The notes under the pieces: generated by a model
What the model was told of the DNA's origin: nothing
What the model saw: only the letters and a program-made list of their open reading frames with translations
The model's database searches: none
DNA from: Sphingobacteriaceae bacterium GW460-11-11-14-LB5
GTDB taxonomy: Bacteria; Bacteroidota; Bacteroidia; Sphingobacteriales; Sphingobacteriaceae
Length of the DNA stretch: 64,000 nt
Assembly (NCBI GenBank): GCA_002151545.1
Contig: CP021237.1
Coordinates: 1,798,001 to 1,862,000, forward strand
Direction: 5' to 3'
Made by a program: the position numbers and the translations under genes
Shown here: positions 1-9,177 of the stretch, piece after piece
Layout of the letters: each line of letters begins with the position of its first letter
How positions within the stretch are numbered: position 1 is the first letter of the stretch

Positions 1-431
1 AACGTACAGCAATATTAAACCTCGTTATAGGCTTAAAAAACAAGGGAATTCCGATTGATGGAGTTGGCATCCAGATGCATACCCGCGTTACGCAGACTGA
101 TGCAAATTTAACAGCCGCCATTACCACTGCGGCAGCAACAGGTCTAAAAATCCATATTTCTGAAATAGATATAGCCCTTAATCCCGATAATGTGCAGTCG
201 ATGACATACAGCACGACTTTGGGCGAGCAACAGGCAGCAAAATATAAAACCATTGTGCAGGCGTATAATGCCATTCCGAAAAGCCAGCAATTCGGGATCA
301 CGCAGTGGAACGTTACCGATGCCGATAGTTGGATACCATCCAATTATAGCCGCCCCGACTGGCCTTTGCCTTTCGATGCACAATATCAGCGAAAAGCAGC
401 TTATCAGGGAATTTTAGACGGAGTTAAATAG
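1..431 (+). CDS. GH10 endo-1,4-beta-xylanase, C-terminal part
   Basis: The gene begins before the window and reads in the frame starting at base 3. About 142 codons remain. They cover the end of the GH10 barrel: GVGIQMH, then HISEIDI, whose Glu codon at 162-164 fits the catalytic nucleophile of the family, then the conserved ITQWNVTDADSW strand and the final PLPFDAQYQRKAAY segment that closes GH10 catalytic domains. GH10 enzymes cut internal beta-1,4 bonds of xylan. It is the first visible gene of the carbohydrate operon, 10 bp before the GH3 gene. The signal peptide and acid/base residue are outside the window, so localisation is inferred from its neighbours, which are exported. Confidence 0.9.
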   Translation, partial: RTAILNLVIGLKNKGIPIDGVGIQMHTRVTQTDANLTAAITTAAATGLKIHISEIDIALNPDNVQSMTYSTTLGEQQAAKYKTIVQAYNAIPKSQQFGITQWNVTDADSWIPSNYSRPDWPLPFDAQYQRKAAYQGILDGVK

Positions 432-441
432 CCATATATTA

Positions 442-2661
442 ATGAGAAAATATTTACCATTAGCCTTAATCTTAGGGGTATCCCTTTCCGCAGTTGCGCA
501 GGATAAAAAGATCGAAAAGAGAATTGATTCAGTTTTAAAACTGATGACGCTGGATGAGAAAATCGGCCAGTTAAATCAATATACTGGCGATCGGGATGCA
601 ACAGGACCGATTACGAATAATCCAAATAAGTTAAAAGATATCCGCGACGGCAAATTAGGTTCCATGCTCAATGTGCGTGGTGCCAAAGAAACCCGCGAAG
701 TACAGGAAGTGGCCATGCAATCGAGAATGAAAATTCCCTTGATTTTCGGTTTGGATGTCATTCATGGGTATCGGGTTACCTTTCCCATTCCACTGGCCGA
801 GGCCGCAAGCTGGGATTTGGCAGAAATGGAAAATGCCGCAAGGGTGGCTGCACGGGAAACGGCAGCCTCTGGCGTACACTGGACATTCGCACCCATGGTT
901 GATATTGCCCGCGATCCACGTTGGGGAAGGGTAATGGAAGGGGCAGGAGAAGATACTTATTTGGGGTCTAAAATTGCCTTTGCCCGTGTAAAAGGTTTTC
1001 AGGGCAAAGGTTTAGGTAACCTCGACGCGATTATGGCCTGTGCAAAACACTTTGCTGCTTATGGTGCGGCCATTGCCGGTAGAGATTACAATGCGGTTGA
1101 TATGAGCGAACATACTTTATGGGAAACCTATTTGCCGCCATTTAAAGCTGCGGTTGATGCTGGTGCTGCTACTTTTATGAACTCTTTTAATACCCTGAAC
1201 GGCATTCCAGCTACAGGAAACGCTTACTTGCAACGTGATATTTTAAAAGGACAATGGAAATACCAGGGTTTTGTGGTAAGCGACTGGGGATCAATTGGAG
1301 AGATGATTGCCCATGGTTATGCTAAAGATAAAGAACAAGCCGCAGAACTGGCCCTAAAAGCGGGTAGCGATATGGATATGGAAAGCAGAAGTTATCTGCC
1401 AAGTCTGGCCAAACTGCTTGCCGATAAAAAAGTGCCTGTTGCTTTGATTGATGATGCCGTAAGAAGGATTTTACGCAAGAAATTCGAATTGGGTCTGTTT
1501 GATGATCCATACCGCTTTAGCAACGAAAGCCGTCAGGAAAAAGAGCTGAATTCTGCTGAAAACAGAAAAGCTTCCTTAAAAATGGCCGAGAAAAGTATCG
1601 TGCTCTTGAAAAATGAAAACCAGGTTTTACCCTTATCTAAGCATTTAAAAAAGATTGCTGTGATTGGTCCTTTGGGTAAATCTGAAAAAGATATGCAAGG
1701 ATTCTGGTCTATTGCCTGGGAGAAAGATAACCTGGTTTCCTTATACCAGGGATTAAAAAATAAGGTCGGCAATCAAACCGAATTATTATATGCCAAAGGC
1801 TGTGAGGTAGCTGATTCTTCAAAAGCTGGCTTTGCCGAAGCTGTAGCAGTGGCTAAACAAGCTGATGTGGTGATTATGGCCGTTGGCGAAACTTTAGATA
1901 TGAGCGGTGAGGCAAAAAGTAAAGCCAATATCCATATGCCTGGTGTGCAGGAAGATTTAATTAAAGCGATCCAGGCTACAGGCAAACCTGTGGTGGTTTT
2001 GATCATGGCTGGTCGACCGTTAATATTCAACTGGACAGCCGATCACGTTCCGGCTATTATGAACACCTGGTGGTTAGGTAGCGAAGCAGGTAATGCCATG
2101 GCCAATGTGCTTTATGGCGATTACAACCCGGCGGGCAAATTGCCGATGACTTTCCCACGCGATGAAGGACAGATCCCTTTGTATTATAACTACCTGAGCA
2201 CGGGTCGTCCGGCTAAAAATGATAAGGATACCCGTTACCGTTCTGCGTATTTAGACATGCCCAACAGCCCGAAATTTGCTTTTGGATACGGTTTGAGTTA
2301 TACCACTTTCGATTATACCGATTTAACACTGAGCAAAACACAAATCAAACAGGACGAAAAAATTACGGTAAGTTTTACTTTAAAAAATACTGGTAAATAT
2401 GCCGGAGAGGAGGTCGTTCAACTTTATCTGCAGGATAAATTTGCTTCCGTAGTACGTCCGGTTAAAGAATTGAAAGATTTTCAGAAAGTAATGTTAACAG
2501 CAGGAGAGCGCAAAACCATCACTTTCACTATCGATAAAGAGAAACTTTCTTTTTATAACCAACAACTAAAATGGGCTGCCGAAGCCGGCGATTTTAAATT
2601 AATGATCGGAACCGCTTCGAATAATATTAAACTGGAAAAGGATTTTACACTATTAAACTAG
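442..2661 (+). CDS. bglX: GH3 beta-glucosidase (BglX type), exported
   Basis: 739 residues, the usual length for BglX-type GH3 enzymes. Residues 1-19 form a signal peptide ending in AVAQ. The N-terminal barrel shows KIPLIFGLDVIHGY, DPRWGRVMEGAGEDTYL and AKHFAAYG. The nucleophile is Asp281 in FVVSDWG. The second alpha/beta domain (about 390-600) and a C-terminal fibronectin-III-like domain (about 640-730) are complete. Such enzymes release terminal beta-linked glucose or xylose from oligosaccharides, here probably in the periplasm. It follows the GH10 gene by 10 bp. Sugar specificity (glucose, xylose or both) cannot be decided from sequence alone; the symbol marks the subfamily. Confidence 0.92.
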   Translation: MRKYLPLALILGVSLSAVAQDKKIEKRIDSVLKLMTLDEKIGQLNQYTGDRDATGPITNNPNKLKDIRDGKLGSMLNVRGAKETREVQEVAMQSRMKIPLIFGLDVIHGYRVTFPIPLAEAASWDLAEMENAARVAARETAASGVHWTFAPMVDIARDPRWGRVMEGAGEDTYLGSKIAFARVKGFQGKGLGNLDAIMACAKHFAAYGAAIAGRDYNAVDMSEHTLWETYLPPFKAAVDAGAATFMNSFNTLNGIPATGNAYLQRDILKGQWKYQGFVVSDWGSIGEMIAHGYAKDKEQAAELALKAGSDMDMESRSYLPSLAKLLADKKVPVALIDDAVRRILRKKFELGLFDDPYRFSNESRQEKELNSAENRKASLKMAEKSIVLLKNENQVLPLSKHLKKIAVIGPLGKSEKDMQGFWSIAWEKDNLVSLYQGLKNKVGNQTELLYAKGCEVADSSKAGFAEAVAVAKQADVVIMAVGETLDMSGEAKSKANIHMPGVQEDLIKAIQATGKPVVVLIMAGRPLIFNWTADHVPAIMNTWWLGSEAGNAMANVLYGDYNPAGKLPMTFPRDEGQIPLYYNYLSTGRPAKNDKDTRYRSAYLDMPNSPKFAFGYGLSYTTFDYTDLTLSKTQIKQDEKITVSFTLKNTGKYAGEEVVQLYLQDKFASVVRPVKELKDFQKVMLTAGERKTITFTIDKEKLSFYNQQLKWAAEAGDFKLMIGTASNNIKLEKDFTLLN

Positions 2662-2835
2662 ATTGGCCACCGAGACACAGAAACACGGAAGGTTTGTGTT
2701 AACCTGCTTTGTGAACCTAGTGCCTTAGCGGTTAAAAAAAAATATACAGTTCGTGGCGACACGAATGACAGGGGGAAGGAGTTGAAAACAAAGTTTTCCA
2801 TGCCTCTGTGGCAAAAATAATTACGAAGATATAAC
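2662..2835. repeat. Intergenic dispersed-repeat-like segment inside the operon
   Basis: 174 bp gap between the GH3 and GH2 genes, the only long gap before uxuB in this operon. It opens with GGCCACCGAGACACAG and closes with TGCCTCTGTGGCAAAA, which are imperfect inverted copies of each other, and carries a middle motif GTGCCTTAGCGGTTAAA. Sequences of this style are scattered between genes in Pedobacter and relatives (from memory). No coding capacity is convincing on either strand. Confidence 0.5.
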
Positions 2836-5490
2836 ATGAAGAAATCATCCCTACGATCGAAATCACTTTTATTATTACTTATTGCCGCAATTACCGGTCT
2901 AAGCACTTATGCCCAGGATGCAGGCCGGAAAACCATCAGTTTAAACGATCAATGGGAATTTAACAAAGAAAACGGACCGGTTGAAAAAGTGAATATTCCA
3001 CATACCTGGAACGATAAAGATGTTTTGGATGATGTGCCAGGTTATTACCGCGGATTAGGAATTTACAAACGTAAACTCAAACTCGATGAAAGCGCAAAAG
3101 GTAAAGCTATTTTCCTGGTGTTTAACAGCGTAGCACAGGAAGCAGAAGTATTGGTTAATGGTAAATCTGCCGGCAAACATATTGGCAGTTATACCCGTTT
3201 TATCGTCCCGATTTCTTCATTTTTGAACTTTAAAGATGATGTGATCGAAGTTAGGGCAAACAACAGATTTAACGAAGATATTCCACCACTCACCGCCGAT
3301 TTCACCTTTTTTGGTGGTTTGTATCGCAATGTAACCCTGTTGATGACCAATCCGCTGCACTTTTCGCAGAAAGAAAATGGCAGTTCAGGTGTTTTTATCA
3401 CCACGCCGCAGGTTTCAGCGTCAACCGCAAGTGTACAGGTAAAAAGTTCAGTTGATAATACAGCCACCACCAGCCAAAAAGTACAGGTGATGACTACCAT
3501 TTTCGATGCAAATGGAAAAATGGTAACCAGTCAAAATACTACGGCGAATGTAAACAAAGGCGGAAATACGGTGGTCATTCAGGATATCAAAGCGATTCAG
3601 AAACCTCAGTTATGGTCGCCTGAAAATCCTTATCTGTACCGGCTGGTGACTAAGATTATCGATCCTAAGACCAAATCAGTGATCGATCAGGTCTCCAATC
3701 CATTAGGTTTCCGCTGGTTTAAGTTCGATGCAGATAAGGGCTTTTTCTTAAATGATCAACCGGTAAAAATTATTGGTGCAAGCCGTCATCAGGATTACGA
3801 AAACAGGGGTAATGCTACTCCCGATGCCTTACAGATTAAAGATATCGAATTGCTTAAGGCAATGGGCGGTAACTTTTTAAGGGTAGCGCATTATCCGCAG
3901 GATCCACAAATTTTAGAAGCCTGTGATCGTTTGGGTATTCTGGCTTCGGTAGAAATCCCGGTGGTAAACACCATTACCGAATCTGAGGCTTTTACCACTA
4001 ATTGTTTGAACATGCAGACGGAAATGATTAAACAAAATTTCAATCACCCAAGTATCATCATTTGGGCTTATATGAACGAAATTTTATTGCGTTTAAAGTT
4101 TTCGAACGATAAACCCCGTCAGCAAATCTATTTTGATCATGTTCGCGAACTAGCCCAAAAATTGGATAGTTTAACCCGTAAACTCGATCCCTCCAGATAC
4201 ACCCTTTTGGTCAACCATGGTGCCTGGGATATCTACAATAAAGTTGGTTTAACTAAAATCCCGATGATTGTTGGCTGGAATTTATATTCAGGCTGGTACT
4301 CTGGTGTACCGGAAGATTTCGCTAAATTTTTAGACCGTCACCATAAAGAATTACCCCATACACCTTTCATGGTTACCGAGTTTGGAGCCGATGCTGATCC
4401 AAGGATCCGTTCTTTTTCGCCTATCCGTTTCGATAAAAGTGTAGAGTATGGCATTAAGTTTAACCAGGTTTACCTGAGTGCCATGCGCAGCAGGCCATTT
4501 GTAGCCGGTGGCCAGGCCTGGAATTTAGCTGATTTCAATTCCGAAACCCGTGAGGAAACCATGCCCCACATCAACAACAAGGGGCTCTTAACCATTGGCC
4601 GCGAGCCAAAAGATACCTATTTCCTGTATCAGGCTTATTTGTTGGGAAAACCTTTTATAAAAATTACTTCAGCACAATGGAAAGATAGAACAGGTATTGC
4701 TGATTCTGCCACTTTAACCAGTACACAACCCATTCAGGTAGCCACTAACCTTAAATCGGCAGAACTTTTTTTGAACGGCAAAAGTTTAGGTTTAAAAGAG
4801 GCGGTTGATCATATTATCGACTGGCAGGTGCCCTTTGTTAACGGTAAAAACCAGCTGCGTGTCGTTGCTGGCGATCAAAATGATCAGGCTGATATTCATT
4901 TCCAGTTACAGCCATTCAAGTTTAATGATGCCGATATTCCTTTTAAAAATATCAATATCCTTTTGGGGTCGAAACGTTTTTATATCGACGAAAAGGAACA
5001 GCAGCTCTGGATGCCTGATCAGCCCTACAAAACAGGTGCCTGGGGTTGGATTGGCGGCGAACCTTACAAGGGAACCAATAACCGCATTACTTACGGCAGC
5101 GATAAGAATATTTTAGGTACCGATAACGATCCGGTTTACCAGACCCAGCAGGTAGGCATTAAGCAGTTTAAATTCGATGTGCCAGATGGCGAATATGAGT
5201 TGGCCCTGCATTTTGCCGAACTCGTAGGCGGCGAAACCAAAGAAGCTTTAGCTTATAACTTAGATAATAACCATAAAAAAGAAATAGAAGAGCAACGCAT
5301 TTTTGATGTTTCGGTTAATGGAATACTATTGATGTCTAAAGTAAATCTGGCTTCCAATTTCGGTTATACTACAGCGGTAAAGAAAACAACCAGAATTACG
5401 GTACAGAATGGGAAGGGTATTTTAATTGAATTTAAAGCCATTGAGGGAAAGGCTGTTTTAAACGCTGTTCAACTTAGAAAAATCTACTAA
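2836..5490 (+). CDS. GH2 glycoside hydrolase with C-terminal malectin-like domain
   Basis: 884 residues with a signal peptide (cleavage after about STYAQ, residue 27). Layout: GH2 sugar-binding domain (about 35-190), immunoglobulin-like domain (about 195-300), barrel (about 305-610), a second Ig-like segment, and a malectin-like domain (about 735-884, ending in KAVLNAVQLRKIY). The acid/base is Glu415 in AYMNEI and the nucleophile Glu515 in VTEFGAD. An N-x-K-G motif (Asn580, Lys582) lies 65 residues after the nucleophile. N-x-K is known as the carboxylate-contacting motif of GH2 beta-glucuronidases, but other GH2 enzymes can carry it too, so the substrate may be a beta-glucuronide or beta-galactoside. 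The gene is 13 bp from the DUF5009 gene. Confidence 0.9.
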   Translation: MKKSSLRSKSLLLLLIAAITGLSTYAQDAGRKTISLNDQWEFNKENGPVEKVNIPHTWNDKDVLDDVPGYYRGLGIYKRKLKLDESAKGKAIFLVFNSVAQEAEVLVNGKSAGKHIGSYTRFIVPISSFLNFKDDVIEVRANNRFNEDIPPLTADFTFFGGLYRNVTLLMTNPLHFSQKENGSSGVFITTPQVSASTASVQVKSSVDNTATTSQKVQVMTTIFDANGKMVTSQNTTANVNKGGNTVVIQDIKAIQKPQLWSPENPYLYRLVTKIIDPKTKSVIDQVSNPLGFRWFKFDADKGFFLNDQPVKIIGASRHQDYENRGNATPDALQIKDIELLKAMGGNFLRVAHYPQDPQILEACDRLGILASVEIPVVNTITESEAFTTNCLNMQTEMIKQNFNHPSIIIWAYMNEILLRLKFSNDKPRQQIYFDHVRELAQKLDSLTRKLDPSRYTLLVNHGAWDIYNKVGLTKIPMIVGWNLYSGWYSGVPEDFAKFLDRHHKELPHTPFMVTEFGADADPRIRSFSPIRFDKSVEYGIKFNQVYLSAMRSRPFVAGGQAWNLADFNSETREETMPHINNKGLLTIGREPKDTYFLYQAYLLGKPFIKITSAQWKDRTGIADSATLTSTQPIQVATNLKSAELFLNGKSLGLKEAVDHIIDWQVPFVNGKNQLRVVAGDQNDQADIHFQLQPFKFNDADIPFKNINILLGSKRFYIDEKEQQLWMPDQPYKTGAWGWIGGEPYKGTNNRITYGSDKNILGTDNDPVYQTQQVGIKQFKFDVPDGEYELALHFAELVGGETKEALAYNLDNNHKKEIEEQRIFDVSVNGILLMSKVNLASNFGYTTAVKKTTRITVQNGKGILIEFKAIEGKAVLNAVQLRKIY

Positions 5491-5503
5491 TCCATCAGAT
5501 AAA

Positions 5504-6679
5504 ATGAACCAACTGCCACTCCGGATTTTATCAATCGACGTTTTAAGGGCCATCACCATGTTGCTGATGATCTTTGTAAACGATGTTGCCGGTGTTTCAA
5601 ATATTCCGCAATGGATTGAGCATACGCCTGCAGCGGTAGATGGAATGGGTTTTTCAGATCTCATTTTTCCGGCTTTTCTTTTTATCGTTGGCCTTTCATT
5701 GCCATTTGCCATCCAAAGCAGAAAAGATAAAGGCGCAGGGCTGTTTTCTATTTCAGCTTACATTGCCTTAAGAGCACTGGCTTTAATTGTAATGGGCTTT
5801 TTCCATGTTAACTTAGAAAATTACGATCGCCATTCCGCTTTATTGCCTTATCCGGTTTATACCATTCTCATCACCATGGCTTTCTTTTTAATCTGGCTGG
5901 ATTATCCCGAAAATCTCTCGAAGGTTAAAAAGAACGGATTGATCGGTTTAGGTATTTTGCTCCTTATCGTGCTGGCATTGCTGTATAAAGGTGGTTCAGC
6001 AACACATCCTGAAGGCCTAAAACCGCATTGGTGGGGCATTTTGGGTATCATTGGCTGGGCTTATCTCGTTTCGGCATTCGTTTATCTTTTTGCTAAAGGC
6101 AATTTGTTGCTGCTCATGCTCGCTTTTGTGGCCTTTGCAGCCATTAACATCACCACCCATTTAGGCATTTTTAAACATCATTTATGGATTATTGGCGATG
6201 CTTCATCAATTGTGTTGATGTTAGGTGGTGCATTGATTACTTCGATGTATAAAAAACTGATCGGGGTTAAAAAATACCTCGATTTCTGGATCTTGATTAG
6301 TTTTTATGGCTTATTGTCCTTCACTTTTGGTATGTTCATCAGGCCGTATGCAGGCGGTATTTCTAAAATTTATGCCACACCAGCCTGGGTATTTGTATGC
6401 ATGGGCATTACCATTCTGGTTTTCGAATTACTGATCTACCTGGTAGATGTTAAACAGAAAAAAGATTGGTTTAAGCTCATTAAACCTGCCGGTACCAGTA
6501 CCTTAACCTGTTACCTCATTCCTTATTTGTTGTACGCGCTTTTGAGTTTGGTCCATTTTCACTTTCCGCATTTCATGAGTTCGGGTATTGGAGGGATTTT
6601 TAGGTCGTTTTTGATGGCATTTTTAGTGATCGGTATAGTGTACTTTTTAGAGAAGAAAAAATTGCGTTTAAAAGTTTAA
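5504..6679 (+). CDS. DUF5009/COG4299 membrane acyltransferase-like protein
   Basis: 391 residues with about ten to eleven hydrophobic segments. The N-terminus RILSIDVLRAITMLLMIFVN and the following FSDLIFPAFLFIVG are typical of the family related to heparan-alpha-glucosaminide N-acetyltransferase (NagX-like). Such proteins are thought to move acyl groups across the inner membrane onto sugars. It sits between two GH2 genes with gaps of 13 and 12 bp, and similar genes are often found in Bacteroidota polysaccharide loci, so a role in handling acetylated or amino sugars is reasonable but unproven. No signal peptide; start ATG at 5504 directly precedes the conserved N-terminal helix. Confidence 0.8.
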   Translation: MNQLPLRILSIDVLRAITMLLMIFVNDVAGVSNIPQWIEHTPAAVDGMGFSDLIFPAFLFIVGLSLPFAIQSRKDKGAGLFSISAYIALRALALIVMGFFHVNLENYDRHSALLPYPVYTILITMAFFLIWLDYPENLSKVKKNGLIGLGILLLIVLALLYKGGSATHPEGLKPHWWGILGIIGWAYLVSAFVYLFAKGNLLLLMLAFVAFAAINITTHLGIFKHHLWIIGDASSIVLMLGGALITSMYKKLIGVKKYLDFWILISFYGLLSFTFGMFIRPYAGGISKIYATPAWVFVCMGITILVFELLIYLVDVKQKKDWFKLIKPAGTSTLTCYLIPYLLYALLSLVHFHFPHFMSSGIGGIFRSFLMAFLVIGIVYFLEKKKLRLKV

Positions 6680-6691
6680 TATTCAAAATTT

Positions 6692-9154
6692 ATGTTGAAG
6701 TTATTTAGGTATATAGTCTTATTTATTTCATTGTTTAACAGTCAGTTATTGTTTGCGCAGCAATCTGTCCGCTTAAATAATAATTGGGAATTTTTAAAGC
6801 AGGATTTAGGAGGCATATGGGAGGCAGTACGCCCGGTTGGTGTAGGTAATCCGGAAGCTGTACCCCTGTGGCAGAAAGTGAGTTTGCCGCATTGCGTTAA
6901 CGCTGAAGATGCAGTAGATCCTGATGTAAATTATTATCAGGGCCCCGCCTGGTACCGTACCCAGCTTAACATCGAAAACCCTTATCAAAATGGCAGAACA
7001 ATCCTGCATTTCGAAGGTGCGGGACAAAAAACAGAAGTTTATGTGTACACGACCAAGGTAGGCGCGCATGTGGGTGGTTACGATGAATGGACGGTTGATA
7101 TTACCGAGGCTGTTGCCGCTTTCCAAAAAACAGCTGTTTATCAAAAACAGTTTAAGGGTAAAGTTCCGGTTTCAGTACGGACGGATAATTCAAGAGATCT
7201 CGAAATGATCCCTTCCGATTTATCAGATTTTAATGTTTACGGTGGTATTTACCGCTACCTGAATTTGGTTTATACACCTTCGTTATCCGTTGATAAAATG
7301 TTTGCTAAAGCTGAGGTAGATGCGCAGGGTAAATTGGGTAAATTGTCTGTCAAGGCACGTTTGTACAATCCTGTCGGACTTAAAGAAGCGACTATTCAGT
7401 TGAAATTGATTGATGCCGCCGGAAAAATCGTGAGCAAAACAGAGAAAAAACTTAACGATTTATCTGCTGATGTTGATTTATGGTCGTTAGAAATCAAGAA
7501 ACCACAATTATGGTCGACGGAGAAACCTGTGCAATATCGTTTGCAATACGAAGTCATTTCTGCAGCAGGAAATTATAAGGGAGAAGAGAAAATTGGTTTC
7601 CGGCATATCGAATTTATAGAAAAGGGACCCTTTAACCTCAATGGGAAACGTTTATTGTTGCGTGGAACGCACCGTCATGAAGACCATGCAGGCGTAGCAG
7701 CAGCAATGACCGAAGGCATGATCCGCGAGGAAATGCAGATGATGAAAGATATGGGGGTTAACTTTATCCGCTTAGGGCATTATCAGCAATCGCGCATTGT
7801 TTTAAACCTTTGCGATAGTTTAGGGATTATGGTGTGGGAAGAAATTCCATGGTGCCGCGGAGGTTTAGGAGGCGAAGTATACAAACAGCAGGCCCGTAGA
7901 ATGCTCACCAACATGGTTGAGCAACATTTTAATCATCCGGCCATTATCATCTGGGGGATGGGTAACGAAAACGACTGGCCGGGCGATTTCCCTGAATTTG
8001 ATAAAGAAAAAATCAGGACTTTCATGAAAGAGCTCAACGATCTCTCGCATAAACTGGATAAATCGCGTTATACTGCCATTCGCCGCTGCGATTTCTGTAG
8101 CGATATTGTAGATGTATATTCTCCTTCTATTTGGGCAGGCTGGTACCGTGGCGCTTATACCGATTACAAAAAAGCATCAGAAGATGAATTTGCGAAGGTA
8201 AAACGCTTTTTACATGTAGAATGGGGTGGTGATAGCCACGCACTACGTCACTCAGAAAACCCGGATAAAGCTTTAAGTAAGATTAAAACTGGTGGCAGTG
8301 CCGATGAAAGGGCAGGTGATGCTTCGTTATACGGTGGTGCGGCAAGGATTTCTAAAGATGGCGACTGGAGCGAATCGTACATCACCAACTTAATCGACTG
8401 GCATTTAAAAGAGCAGGAAACCATGCCCTGGTTAAGTGGTACGGCTTACTGGCCATTCAAAGATTTTTCAACCCCTGTTCGTCCCGATAATCCGGTGCCA
8501 TACATGAACCAGAAAGGGGTGGTAGAAAGAGATTTTACCAAAAAAGAAGCTTATTATGTTTTTCAGTCTTACTGGACGGAAAAACCGATGGTACACATTT
8601 ACGGACATACCTGGCCAATCCGTTGGGGCGACGAAGGCGAAGAGAAAATGGTTAAAGTCTATTCTAACTGTACGGATGCTGAAATTTTCCTTAACGGCAA
8701 AAGTTTTGGCAGTAAAAAACGCAATAGTCAGGATTATCCTGCAGCGGGTTTACGCTGGAATCTTCCCTTTGTAAAGGGCGAAAACACGATTAAGGTAATA
8801 GCTAGAAAAGGGAAACAGATCATAACCGATGAAATTAAATTTACTTATCAAACCGAAAAATGGACAAAGCCAGCTAAAATGGAACTGAAAAAAATCAGTC
8901 AGCAGGATGATGTGGCCACCATGGAAGTAAAGCTTTTTGATGCGAAGGGTGTTCCATGTTTAGATGCCATTAATTGGATAACTTTTGGTTTAACTGGTGA
9001 TGGTAAATTAATTGATAATCAAGGTACTTCATCAGGATCGCGTAAAGTACAGGCCTATAACGGCAGGGCCATTATTAAAGTGAAATTAAACAAGGGTCAG
9101 AGTGCTGTATCCGTTGTTTCTGAAGGTTTAAAAACAGTTTTTAGCACATTATAA
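6692..9154 (+). CDS. GH2 glycoside hydrolase (beta-galactosidase/beta-glucuronidase type)
   Basis: 820 residues, exported (signal peptide ending LLFAQ at about residue 23). The sugar-binding, Ig-like and barrel domains are in the usual GH2 order. The acid/base is Glu426 in GMGNEND and the nucleophile Glu510 in LHVEWGG. An N-x-K-G motif (Asn606, Lys608) is also present here, as in the other GH2 of the operon. A C-terminal Ig-like region (about 645-720) is followed by a DUF4982-like beta domain. The two GH2 proteins are not recent copies: they differ in length, nucleophile context and C-terminal domains, so they probably act on different linkages. Gaps are 12 bp upstream and 23 bp downstream. 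Confidence 0.88.
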   Translation: MLKLFRYIVLFISLFNSQLLFAQQSVRLNNNWEFLKQDLGGIWEAVRPVGVGNPEAVPLWQKVSLPHCVNAEDAVDPDVNYYQGPAWYRTQLNIENPYQNGRTILHFEGAGQKTEVYVYTTKVGAHVGGYDEWTVDITEAVAAFQKTAVYQKQFKGKVPVSVRTDNSRDLEMIPSDLSDFNVYGGIYRYLNLVYTPSLSVDKMFAKAEVDAQGKLGKLSVKARLYNPVGLKEATIQLKLIDAAGKIVSKTEKKLNDLSADVDLWSLEIKKPQLWSTEKPVQYRLQYEVISAAGNYKGEEKIGFRHIEFIEKGPFNLNGKRLLLRGTHRHEDHAGVAAAMTEGMIREEMQMMKDMGVNFIRLGHYQQSRIVLNLCDSLGIMVWEEIPWCRGGLGGEVYKQQARRMLTNMVEQHFNHPAIIIWGMGNENDWPGDFPEFDKEKIRTFMKELNDLSHKLDKSRYTAIRRCDFCSDIVDVYSPSIWAGWYRGAYTDYKKASEDEFAKVKRFLHVEWGGDSHALRHSENPDKALSKIKTGGSADERAGDASLYGGAARISKDGDWSESYITNLIDWHLKEQETMPWLSGTAYWPFKDFSTPVRPDNPVPYMNQKGVVERDFTKKEAYYVFQSYWTEKPMVHIYGHTWPIRWGDEGEEKMVKVYSNCTDAEIFLNGKSFGSKKRNSQDYPAAGLRWNLPFVKGENTIKVIARKGKQIITDEIKFTYQTEKWTKPAKMELKKISQQDDVATMEVKLFDAKGVPCLDAINWITFGLTGDGKLIDNQGTSSGSRKVQAYNGRAIIKVKLNKGQSAVSVVSEGLKTVFSTL

Positions 9155-9177
9155 CATCCAGACCAAATATATAACCA

